A stretch of 64,000 nucleotides of DNA from Moniliella sp. 'wahieum' (taxonomy: Eukaryota > Basidiomycota > Moniliellomycetes > Moniliellales > Moniliellaceae). The position numbers and the translations under genes are program-made. Each line of letters starts with the position of its first letter. Positions within the stretch are counted from its first letter, which is position 1. Of this stretch, positions 22,612-32,533 are shown one piece after another. The notes under the pieces were generated by a model, which saw nothing but the letters and a program-made list of their open reading frames with translations, ran no database searches and was not told the DNA's origin. The stretch spans positions 682,001 through 746,000 of the forward strand of contig RSEE01000003.1 in assembly GCA_003971905.1 (NCBI GenBank), in the 5' to 3' direction.

Positions 22612-23388
22612 GGAGTGGTACGATGGAGGGAGGTGAAATCTACCGAGGGATTAATGCGAGGCAAAGGCAAAGGCAAAGGCGGGGTTTATAGTTGCTTTAT
22701 GTCGACCCTCATTTTGTTGGTTTGAAGGTAAGGTCCAGATCATGTGATCTGAGCGGCTGAGGCTCGGCCTGGCTGGGCACGGCGGTGGGTGGTTAGTGGT
22801 TAGTTCTGACGTCGATCTGATCTCCACGTTCCACCAGCTTAGGCTTACTTGCGGCTGGGCGCAGGGAAACTTCAATGTTCAATGTCAATGTCAAATGTCC
22901 AACTGCATCGGCCGGCTACCTCAGGCCCCGCGCCCGAGTCGGCCGGGGACAGGGCTGGTGCGTGGGGCCCAGCTCGCATCTTCGGCATTTCCCAGGTACC
23001 CCGTGCAGTGCCTGTGTGCGCAAACAACGCACCACACTCCCCGCGTGCCAGCCAGAGCGCTTGCCCGCTGCCCGGCACATCGGCCGGCATGCAGCAAGAC
23101 AGCGGGGGGCGGCGGCAGCGCTGGGGCCGAGGCCCAGCCTGCGCTCCTCCCGCACCGCCGGGTGGGTGCGCGCACGCGGCAGCCGCCCACATGCCCTCCT
23201 GCCCCCAGCTCAGCAGCACCCCGACAAGCGGCAGACGGGCAGTGTGACGTAGCGTCCCCGTTTCCTCAGCCCGTAGACGTTAGACGGTGACCAACCCTCC
23301 GTCCGCACCTGTCCCGGCCACCCAAAGCCCACCCGCCCGTCCAGCATCCAGCCTACACCACCACCACCCTACCCCCTTTCTCTTCGCC
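22612..23388. other. Spacer before the aspartic protease
   Basis: No gene is supported. GCAAAGGCAAAGGCAAAGGC is a short tandem at 22660-22682, and AATGTTCAATGTCAATGTC occurs near 22873-22893. From 22905 to 23280 the DNA is GC-rich with frames open on both strands and no recognisable product. A CA/CT-rich leader (CACCACCACC, 23357-23388) runs up to the protease start. Confidence 0.5.
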
Positions 23389-25061
23389 ATGCTGGCTGCC
23401 CTGATCGCTGCTGCCTCGCTGAGCGCTTCGGTCGCCGTGTCCGCCGCGCCCCTGCCCGACGCTGCTCCCCGCCGCATCTCTCGCTTCCCGTCTACAAGTT
23501 CGACCGCCACACGCCGAGCGCCATGCTAAGCGTGGTCAGGCCAGCGTCGATGCCACCCTTGCCCACTTCCGCGGCCAGCAGGCCTACCTCCGCAACAAGT
23601 ACAACCCAACAACGCCACTTCCCATGCCAAGCGCCAGAGCACCGCCCTCACCGACGTTGGCAACCGACTCGTACTACTATGCCCCTGTCGGCATTGGCAC
23701 CCCGGCCCAGACATTGGCCGTGGTGCTGGATACGGGTTCGAGTATGTCGCTCGCTCCGTTCGGATGTGCATACACTGACACTTCTCAGGCGACCTTTGGA
23801 TTGCCTCGAACGAGTGCACCACCCAGGCGTGCAGCAGCCTGGCCAAGTTCTCCACGTCGGCCTCCAGTACCTTCCAGTCGTCCAACACGCCCTTCTCGGT
23901 GACGTTGGCTCGGGCGCGACCAAGGGCCACCTTGCCTCTGACACGGTCAGCCTTGCCGACTACTCGGTGCAGCATCTGACGTTTGCTCTGGCTACCGACA
24001 TGGCCCAGGGTACGCTGGATGCGCCTGCGTCGGGGCTGATGGGTCTTGGTCTGCAGCAACTGAGCTCGGCGGGCGTAACGCCATTCTGGGAGGTCCTCGC
24101 TAAACAAAACGTGCTCTCCTCGCCTGTGTTTAGCCTCCAGTTGGCTCGTAACCCTCGTGCTACCTCGGCCACGTCCCAGATCCCCGGCGGTGTGTTTACG
24201 CTTGGCGAGCTCGACTCGAGCCAGTACTCGGGCAACGTTAACTGGGTCAATCTCGATCCGGCCATGGAACAGATTGGTTACTGGGCCATTCCTCTGTCTG
24301 CCATGCAGCTCAACGGTGGTAACACGGTCACGTTTAATGGTCAGAGCGCGATTGTGGACTCGGGCACATCGTTGATTGGTGCCCCTTCGGCTGTCGTGTC
24401 GCAGTTGTACGCTGCTATCCCCAACGCCCAGCAGTTCGGTAGCCCAGACCAGGGCATGTTCGTCTTCCCCTGTCGGGAAACCGTCAAACTTTCCTTTACC
24501 TTTGGAGGCGTGCAGTACATGGTCGACCCTAACGACTTTAATGCTGGCGCGGTGGACAACCAGGGATCCATGTGCTTGGGCGCCGTGTTCGCTATGGACA
24601 CGGGACCTTCGATGCCCAACTTTATTTGCGGTGACTCGTTGATGAAGTCGTACTTTACTGCGTTCAAGTTGGGTGAGAACGGACAGTCGTCTCAAGTCGG
24701 CTTTGCTCGGCTTAAGAATGGCGATTCGGCTCAAACGATTGCTACCACAGCGACGTACGTGACCGCTACGGGCGCGGCGGGCGCAACGGGCTTCCCACAG
24801 CCCACTGCTTCATCGTCTTTCCAGGTACCGGGACTTACCTCGGTAGCCAACGCTGGCGCAACGGGCACACAGGTCTACTGGGGTTCGGGCCTTTCTTCCC
24901 CCATCGGGTCGGGGTCTCAGGGCCCAGCCTCCCCGACCCAAGCGTCCCACGGATCAGGTAGCTCAAGCAAGTCCCCAGCGTCTACCACGCTCGTTTCTAA
25001 CGCCGTCTTGATCACGTCCACCCTCCTGGCCACCTTGGCGGGCATGGCGTGCGTGCTGTAA
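23389..25061 (+). CDS. Secreted GPI-type aspartic protease (pepsin family A1)
   Basis: This yapsin-like pepsin is predicted to go through the secretory pathway and be held at the cell surface. The start gives a signal peptide (MLAALIAAASLSASVAVSA, cleavage before APLPDAAPRR) and a short propeptide. The first active-site motif DTGSSDLWIAS is assembled across the intron at 23742-23788. The second motif is VDSGTSLIGAP near 24355-24385, about 200 residues later as in the family. CGDSLMKSYFTAF near 24630-24665 is the conserved C-terminal block. After the catalytic domain comes a Ser/Thr/Gly-rich stalk and a hydrophobic end (TTLVSNAVLITSTLLATLAG) suited to GPI attachment. Frame changes occur at about 23490-23530, 23600-23660 and 23890-23920, in the propeptide and first lobe. 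The catalytic class is certain; a role in wall-protein processing or nutrient proteolysis is inference. Confidence 0.93.
23742..23788 (+). other. 47-base intron inside the active-site codon region
   Basis: Donor GTATGT, acceptor TTCTCAG. It splits the second Ser codon of DTGSS; splicing gives DTGSSDLWIASNE. Confidence 0.88.
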
Positions 25062-25532
25062 CTTTCGTCCTTGGGCCTTGGACCTTGCGGTACCTATGCT
25101 CCCCTCCCTCTCCTACCCCACTTACTGTTGCCTGCCCACCTTGGGTCTCCCATTTTCTGCCCATTCACTCTCTCCTTTTTTTATCGTTATCGAACATTTT
25201 GCCTCATCTCCCCCCCCCCCCAGCCCTACCTTCCCTCTCCCCTCCTCTTGTCTCCTTTCCCATTCCCCATTTTTCCCATTTTTTTCCCTTCTGGAACGGT
25301 TCACTGGAATGCGGGTCCCTCCGGACGCAATACACTGTATCCCATCCCTTCCTCCAGACTTACTGCTGCTGCTGCTGCATCGTTTCCCGCATCGTTTCCC
25401 GCATCGTTTCCCCGTTCCGTGGGGTGTGAGAGACGCCTTGTTCTTCCCCTCGGACCGGGGTGCTGCGTGTGGCGTGTGGCGTGTGGCGTGTGGCGTCTTG
25501 CGTGGCCAGACAGCTGTCCCGGACTCTTGTAA

Positions 25533-25665
25533 CGAATGTCCAGATGCTTAGATGCCTAGATGTCCAGATGTCCAGTTGTCCAGTTGTCCAGATGTCCAGA
25601 TGTCCAGATGTCCAGATGTCCAGATGTCCAGATGCCCAGATGCCCAGATGCCTAGATGCCCAGAT
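25533..25665. repeat. 8-base minisatellite GTCCAGAT
   Basis: About 16 tandem units of GTCCAGAT with variants GTCCAGTT, GCCCAGAT and GCCTAGAT; the central units are identical and the edges degenerate, the usual pattern of slippage growth. Confidence 0.93.
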
Positions 25666-27177
25666 ACTCTGCTTGTCAATGACCGGCGCGCTCGTTGTTG
25701 TATCCGCCCATTTAATTGCTGCCCGTCTACGCATGCATTCAGTTGCATGGACATGAATCTCCCCCGCCATCGATCCGATTGGGTCGTGGCTTTTTCTTTT
25801 CGGAGCGCCCCTCGGGAGCCGCGGTGCATTAGGAAAGATGGGAAAGCGAGATCGTAGTTGGCTAGTGTGGCTAGTGGCTAGTGGCTAGGGACTGCGCTTG
25901 AGCTGGCAGCTTACAGCTTGACAAAAGATGCAGCTCTTCTCCCTTGTCTGCACTGGACTGGAAGCTGGACTGGGCAATGCGCGGTCGAACTCTTTTCCTT
26001 TTGTATAAGCTGAGGAACCAAAAGGTGGTAATAATATACCCGGTAAACAAAGTTCGACGTGTTGAAGTTCAACGTACTCAACGTCCAATCGTCCCGACCA
26101 ACATCAGTTTCTTCCCGTCCCTCTCGGTCCAGTGCTTCACCAGCCCTCTCTGCCTGGCGCCCAGTCCTGGTCACTAGGTCACTATAGTCACTCCATATGC
26201 CGACGTGGGCGGCGCACAGCACTCCTACTATGCCGACATGGGCGGCGCACAGTGAGATCTGAGACTGCGGCGGCCCCGCAAGCCACATGGGCAATTCTCA
26301 GATCTCAGATCTCACGCGTCACGTTTCACGTTGTGCCAGTGTCTGCTGCATCGAGTATCGAGCATCGAGTATCTCGCTGTGTAATATCTCCCCGGTTGCA
26401 TACCGCGTTCGTATCTCGGGTGCGACCGGGCAGAAGAAGCAACACAGGCGGCGGATGCGGCGATAAAAAATTTAAAAGGCGATAGAGAGGCTGTGCTGGT
26501 CGTAGAAGATGCAAAAGATGGCTGGCTGAGCCCTGAGCAGCTGAGCGGTGGCGCTGGGGGGGCTGAGCCGGCACGGGGCGATGGCGTGCACATTACATGT
26601 GCATGTCGATGGTGGCGTTCCGATGGATTGATTATCGATCACCGAAGTTATCGTTATCGAGTATCGGTTATCGACTTTGCGGTTTCGTGGCTGGCGTGGG
26701 TGGCGAGGCTGAGCGGAGCAGCCGGTTGCTAGTTGCGGTGCAAGTGCAACGTGCACCGTGCGTGCAGGACCCATGCGGTGCCCATTTCAAATCGTCCCTG
26801 CACCACCGCCGTTCAAATTGACGCCTCCAGGTTCTCGGGTCCAGGTCAAGCCTATTATAGCTTCAAGCCTAGCTTCAAGCTTCCTACCCTAGCAGAGCTT
26901 CACTCTTCGAGCTTTGAGCTCTTCACGTTCACCACTCCTTGCTGTCCCCACGCCACTCGGTACGCGGCACTCACTCAGTACTCGGTTCAGTAGTGAGACT
27001 CACTAGCACTGGTCAACTCACGCCGTCACACATGAGTACCGTGAGTACTGGAGAAGACAAGGTGAGGCCCAGAGGCAGCCTGGCTGTCTAGGCTGGGTTA
27101 CTAGTTCGGTGAACCAACGGTTGACACGTGGGCCGAGCGTTGGCCCAACGCAGGGTGGCGGTGGGGTAGCCAAGGGT

Positions 27178-27235
27178 GGCCCTTTGGCCTTTGGCCTTTG
27201 GCCTTTGGCCTTTGGCCTTGGGCCTTGGGCCATTA
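27178..27235. repeat. 7-base minisatellite TTTGGCC
   Basis: CCTTTGG units in tandem, five perfect, then TTGGGCC variants and a final CATTGGCC. The unit contains the GGCC palindrome. Confidence 0.9.
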
Positions 27236-27846
27236 ACCATTGGCCTTACTGCGTCCAGTGTTACATGCTACCAGTTGCCAGTTGTAGTTCCCCCCAGCCA
27301 GGCGGGCGATCCACGGTGGAACGGCAGACGTCTGCCCACGGCGGCCCCACTGCGCTGCCGTGCGGTGGCCTGCCCCACACCCGCCGCATGCGTGATGCGG
27401 ACGCGTGATGGGGACGCGGCCTGTGTGATATGTGCCATCACATGTCACACGGCGCATGGGGCAGCGCGCATGGTGCATGGGGCATGCGGATGGAGGCACG
27501 GGGCGGGTGTGTGCTGGTTTGAAACGGCTGGGACCGATGATGGCTGATGCATGATGCAATGGGAGCTTCAGCTTCGCGCGCCGCCAGCCGCCCGGCGCAA
27601 CAATTCGCCCGCCCCACACTGCCCCCGTGCCTGCGCTGCTGGGCTGGGTGGGATGGGGCATGGGGCATGGGCCATGGGGTTAGGCCATGGGTTACCGTTA
27701 CCGGTGAGGTTATGGCTGGCCCACGCCTGCGTTGGCTGTTTCTGCTGCTGCCTCGCCCGCCCAACACTCGCGCCTCTTAAACGCCCTCAGCCTCCCGCCC
27801 CTCCCTCGTCTGCTCCTGCCCCCCACCCCCCCACCCTCCGCCCGCC

Positions 27847-29419
27847 ATGGTCCTCGCCAAGTCCAACCCCCGCACCCGCGGTGCCAGCAACATCGACTTC
27901 CAGAGCGCCACCACTGGCATTGCCAGCAAGGCCATGCGCAATGAGCTCAACCAGCTCATTGCCGGCGTCGAAGACCCCGCCGCCGCCGCCGGGCCTTTGA
28001 TGCCGAGATGAGCGGCTTCTTCACCCTCTTCAACCGCTACCTCGCCGAGAAGGCCAAGGGCGAGAAGCTGTACGTACCCTTCTCTCGCTTCCTCCTCCCC
28101 ACTCCCCCCCCAGCTGACCCCCCGCCCCCCTCAGCGACTGGAGCAAGGTCAAGTCCCCCTCGGCCGACCAGATCGTGCCCTACTCCAAGCTGGCCACGCC
28201 TACGGACATGCGCGAGTCCCTGTCGAAACTTGCTGTGCTCAAGCTCAACGGCGGCTTGGGCACGACGATGGGGTGTGTCGGTCCGAAGAGCGTGATTGAG
28301 GTGCGGGATGGCATGACTTTCCTCGACCTGTCTGTCCGGCAGATTGAGCACCTCAACACGCAGTACGATGTCAACGTGCCCTTTATCCTGATGAACTCGT
28401 TCAACACTGACGACGACACGGCCCGCGTCATTCAAAAGTACGAGAACCACAATGTTCAGATCCTCACTTTTAACCAGAGCCGGTACCCTCGCGTCAACAA
28501 GGAGAGTCTGCTTCCCTGCCCGCGCTCAGCTACGGCAGACAAGAACCTTTGGTACCCACCCGGCCATGGCGACTTGTTTGACGCACTGAACAACTCGGGC
28601 TTGCTCGACCGTCTCCTTGCCGCAGGCAAGACGCACGTGTTTGTCTCCAACGTGGACAACCTCGGTGCTGTGGTCGACTTTAAGATTTTCCAGCACATGC
28701 TCGACACGGGCGCCGAGTACATTTCCGAGGTTACCGACAAGACCAAAGCCGATATCAAGGGTGGTACCCTGATTGACTATGAGGGCACCATTCGTCTCCT
28801 CGAAGTGGCCCAGGTCCCATCGGAACACGTCGACGAGTTTAAGAGCGTGTCCAAGTTCTCCATTTTCAACACGAACAATCTCTGGCTCGACTTGCAGGCG
28901 GTCAAGCGCGTGCTCGACGAGGAAGAACTCGACTTGGAAATCATTGTTAACAACAAAGCTTTGCCTTCGGGCGAAGCTGTGATCCAGCTGGAAACCGCCG
29001 TCGGTGCAGCTATCAAGCATTTCCGCGGCGCGATCGGTGTTAATGTCCCCCGTTCCCGCTTCTTGCCTGTCAAGAGCACGTCGGACCTGTTGCTGATCAC
29101 ATCGGACTTGTACACACTCCAACACGGTCGTCTTATCGCCAACCCGCGGCGACAGTTTGGTGCAGACGTGCCCCCGGTCGTCAAGTTGGGCGATACGTTC
29201 AAGAAAGTCTCGGAGTTCCAAAAACGGTTCAAGTCCATCCCGGAAATGGTCGAGCTTGACCATCTCACCGTCTCGGGCGACGTCACGTTTGGCCGTAACA
29301 CCTCTCTCCGTGGCACGGTCATCATTGTGGCTACTACCGGCAACTCGATTGCCATCCCGGACGGCGCCGTGCTGGAAAATAAACTCATCTCGGGTAACTT
29401 GAGCATCATTGACCATTAA
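27847..29419 (+). CDS. UGP1: UTP-glucose-1-phosphate uridylyltransferase
   Basis: The enzyme makes UDP-glucose from UTP and glucose 1-phosphate in the cytosol, feeding glycogen, trehalose and beta-glucan synthesis. The start at 27847 has a good context (GCCATGG) and gives [20 protein letters not shown]. The intron at 28070-28134 joins GEKL to DWSKVKS. The nucleotide-binding loop [20 protein letters not shown] is at 28240-28300, followed by [34 protein letters not shown], the VSNVDNLGA metal/UDP motif near 28650, [13 protein letters not shown], and the C-terminal left-handed beta-helix with [20 protein letters not shown]. The product of about 502 residues matches yeast Ugp1 (499). One frame break lies in the GC-rich run near 27990-28000; the rest is clean. 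Confidence 0.96.
28070..28134 (+). other. Intron in UGP1
   Basis: 65 bases, donor GTACGT, branch-like GCTGACC, acceptor CCTCAG; it splits a Leu codon. Confidence 0.88.
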
Positions 29420-30943
29420 GTCGTTTGATGTTTGATCTTACATCTTGGATCTTGGACCTTGGATCTTGGACCAGACCAGGCGGCGGCTTTGCTCTGTGTT
29501 TTTCTGTCGTTTCCCGACCTTGTTTATTGCTGGCTTGTATCCATGTCGCTTGTGCGCTGCGCCCCCGATGCATCTTGTTAGACCATGATTAAGGAGTCCA
29601 GATATATTATAGGTCGTTTCCTCTAGCTCGCGTCTTGTCCTGAGGCTCAGGCCTGCCCCCCTGACCGGCTGGACCCTCCTGATGCATGATGCTTCAACTT
29701 CACCTTATGATACGGCTGATTGCACACAGAGAAAGGGGCGCAACACCCAAGGTTTGAAATTTGAGGTTCGAAGTTCGAGGTGACCGGTGACCGGTGAACG
29801 TTCAAGTTGAACGTTGAACATCATCCATGCCCATCGTGCGCACGTACGTGTTGGCGTACACGAACCACGCTCTACTCTACTACTTACTTTTCCTCTATTA
29901 TATTCCTCTAAAGCCCCCTCCCTCGTGTCACGCTCATCTCAATTCCTTGTTCGTCGGCCCGCACCAGCTTGCGCCTAGCTGGTGCACTGTTGACTCTTAC
30001 TTCATTACTTCACCAAGCGGGTTAGGCAGCCCACCCACCCCTCACCCCTCACGCAGAGCCCAACACGTTCCTCCCACTGCCACTGTTCGCTTGCAGCAAC
30101 AGCCCCAACCCAGTCGCTTGTCTTGCCGTACTGGAAATTGTGCATGCGCATGTAGGCCGTAGGCTTGGTGCGGTCGCCTATGCCCACTGCACGATAGCGG
30201 TGCAAGTGAGCTCGTAGCTGTGTGGTCCGTACGGGAAACGGGCGGGGGGGGGGGGTAATACGTATCTGTTCCCCCCTCGGCCATCAGTCACGTCGCTATT
30301 TGATGCGGGTTGATCTGATCTCGCTCTGCTCCATGGCCAAGACAGTCCGTTCCTGCTGGGGGTCTATTTCGTGTTGATATAGGTGGTTTTGTAGGAAAGA
30401 GCTTTACCATAGAATACCTGCAGGCATGCCCTGACTAGAATAAGGATGAGTACCGTACGCCCACGCATATAGGCCAGGTTGGGGCCAACAGGGACACGCC
30501 CTTGTACAGGACGAGCTGTCGGAGCTTACTCCTCCCTCTTGAGCCGTGGCAATGTGGGTCTCCTTGAGAGCTTGAGGCCTCATTGAGACCCCTTTGCGCA
30601 TGGCCACCGCAGACAATGCTGCTCCTTCTGGCGATGCACAGGCGAGGGGGTCATCAATCACTGGGTCACGTAACACCTGGCGGTAATTTAACTCGCCTTC
30701 GACCCATGACGCCTGACGTCGCAGCGCCGCTTCTTTAACTTTCAAGGGCGGAATGCGCCCCCCCTCCCGCTGGGGCAGTTCCGCCGGGCTCCGCAGCGAC
30801 ACGAGGGGTTGCCTCGTCGCTTCGCCAGGCTGCCATCGCAACCACAGAGACCCTCCAGCTGCGCCTCCTCCGCCTCTCCGCCGCCGCCTCCTCCTGCTTG
30901 GCCAGCCGCGCTCAGCCGATCGGGCTGGTTTGAGGTGCTGTCC
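29420..30943. other. Spacer between UGP1 and the DSC2-like gene
   Basis: No gene is supported. The UGP1 3' flank has GATCTTGGACCTTGGATCTT (29431-29472), a TTGGATC/TTGGACC word repeat. At 29756-29824 TTTGAGGTTCGAAGTTCGAGG is followed by GGTGACCGGTGACCGGTGAA and CGTTCAAGTTGAACGTTGAA, three palindromic word types back to back. A G12 run is at 30243-30255. A long minus frame (30404-31300) overlaps the next gene and is treated as its shadow. Confidence 0.5.
29756..29824. repeat. TTCGAA / ACCGGT / AACGTT word arrays
   Basis: Three adjacent arrays, each of two or three copies of a word centred on a palindrome: TTCGAA, ACCGGT and AACGTT. Confidence 0.75.
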
Positions 30944-32533
30944 ATGAGCACCTCCGGTTTCCGCGGTGCGCCGGTGAGCAAGGCCTGGATGCTGGCCACC
31001 CTCGTCGTCCCGCTCCTTGCCACCATTGCCGGCCTGCGTGGCCACCCGGTCCTTTCGACTGGCGCTGCGTTTTACCCCGTCGTCCCGCTCCCGGAGGGCA
31101 CCTTGGCCCTTCCCCCCCCACCCAGTCAGTCCCCTGACTCGGTCGCCTTTGCCCACAGCCCAACTGTGCGTGCGTCCATCTTTAGCCTCGTCCAGTCGGC
31201 ACTGCATTCCCTCCCGGCCATCGTGATGGCCTACGTCTCGGTCGCCAGTAGTGCCGCCCACCTCCTCGTCCTTACTACGCAGTATGCCCTCTCCCGCCAA
31301 GTCGAGCGCCGACTTGGATCAGCCAAATTTTTCTCCTTCCTCCTACGTGCCTTTTTGGTCCATGCAGCATTGACCTTTACCCTCGTCGTTGGATCCGCCT
31401 GGCTGGTCTACATCTTGGCACCCCCGCCTAACTCTCTCCTTCTCCCCCTTTTCGCCCGGGGGATGGGTACGGTTTCGACCTTTGGGGCGTACTTCCCCCT
31501 GAGGTCTCTTCTCGCCAAACCTGGGCTCTGGTTCAGGTTGTTCCGCAAGCTGGCCGATGTCCAGATCCCAGGACCGGTGGGTCTTTTGGTTCCTTTGCTT
31601 ACTCTCCTTCTCCACCTTTCCCCGGATTGTGGAGTGTCCAAGTCACGCTTCCTCTCCAACAAACGGGGACCGAATCGGTTTTGTGCGCCGAATTTAAAGA
31701 TGTGCACATATGGACAGTCATTGTCTTGGTGGTAAGCCTCCCCCCCCCCCTCCCCTCCCACCCTGCTGCGTTTATGATGAGCCTTACTGACCGTAGGACC
31801 CTGAACAGCTGGCCGTGTCAGATATGGGGAGTGTTATTAGCGCAAGTATTGCCCTTGTCACAGCGAACGTTATCGTTTCCCCTTTCCTTCCTTCGGCATC
31901 AGCGCTCACGTCTTCAAAGCAGACGTATTGGCCCCGTTGGCTGTGTCGGGTGGTTATGGCTGGAAAGTCCAGGAACATGGGTACCAAGCGTTGAGTGACG
32001 AGCAAGATTCATCTCAATCTCGCAATGGCGCATCGTCACCACCTTCGCATCCTACCCACCGAAACGACCACCACGAGCGAACCATGCGGCAACGCGCATT
32101 TGCTGTTGGGGCCACTTTGGCAGGTCGTGTACCACTTGGTCACCGGGTACGATGGATCGTGCGTGCAATCTGGCGTACTTTGGCAAAGACGTTCGATAGT
32201 CCTCCTCCCCCACGTAGTTCCCGTGCCGAACGTCGTCACGCTCACATTATCCCCATGCCACAGCAAGGTCAAGCTGATACCCCTGACTCGCACACCACTC
32301 AAGGCGCTACTACGCCTCGGTCCCGTCTCACCCGCTCTTTGGCTCGCTTGTTCACCCGAGGCGATGGTGATGCACCGCCCCCTTCCCCCGAGCAGGGGGC
32401 ACACGGTCCTGGTGTCGATGGGGAAGGTTCACGTCCGCCTGCTGGCTCAACTTTGCAGCCTCGATCGGCTGGATCTCCCTTTGCCCCCCGCGCGGTTCCG
32501 GCCCGTGAGGATGGCCCTTCCCCGAGCACGTAA
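30944..32533 (+). CDS. DSC2/UBAC2-like rhomboid pseudoprotease (frameshifted)
   Basis: The N-terminus (GAPVSKAWMLATLVVPLLAT) and the segment RQVERRLGSAKFFSFLLRAF match the UBAC2/Dsc2 pattern, where a short N-terminal motif is followed by the first helix and an ERR.GS.KF..FLL block. This family of ER or Golgi membrane proteins is catalytically dead rhomboids that work in ubiquitin ligase complexes; in fungi Dsc2 belongs to the Golgi DSC E3 ligase that controls sterol regulators. Hydrophobic helices are visible at 30985-31035, 31190-31270, 31330-31440 and 31570-31620. No catalytic Ser-His pair is apparent. After about 31640 frames change; a probable intron with donor GTAAGC and acceptor CCGTAG lies at about 31734-31798. 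A basic, Ser/Pro-rich cytosolic segment (RSRLTRSLARLFTRGDGD) occupies 32290-32360. I cannot find a C-terminal UBA domain with certainty. The 3' half is much less certain than the 5' half. Confidence 0.55.

Larger units (their letters stand above)
25062..27846. other. 2.8 kb spacer with minisatellites
   Basis: No gene is supported. The first 300 bases are C/T-rich 3' flank with CGTTTCCCGCAT repeated three times (25380-25412). GTGTGGC occurs four times at 25466-25494. The 8-base and 7-base minisatellites at 25533 and 27178 are listed separately. At 26198-26252 a segment containing GACATGGGCGGCGCACAG-type sequence occurs twice. AGATCTCAGATCTCA lies at 26299-26315 and AAGCTT words at 26852-26890. 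From 27300 to 27660 the DNA is GC-rich with GGCATGG words. None of the open frames looks like a protein. Confidence 0.55.

Noticed and set aside
25533-25665. Possible CRISPR-like array
   Set aside because: The unit is 8 bases with no spacers; it is a minisatellite in a eukaryotic genome.
30404-31300. 298-codon minus-strand frame
   Set aside because: Overlaps the DSC2-like gene antisense and has the biased composition of a shadow frame.
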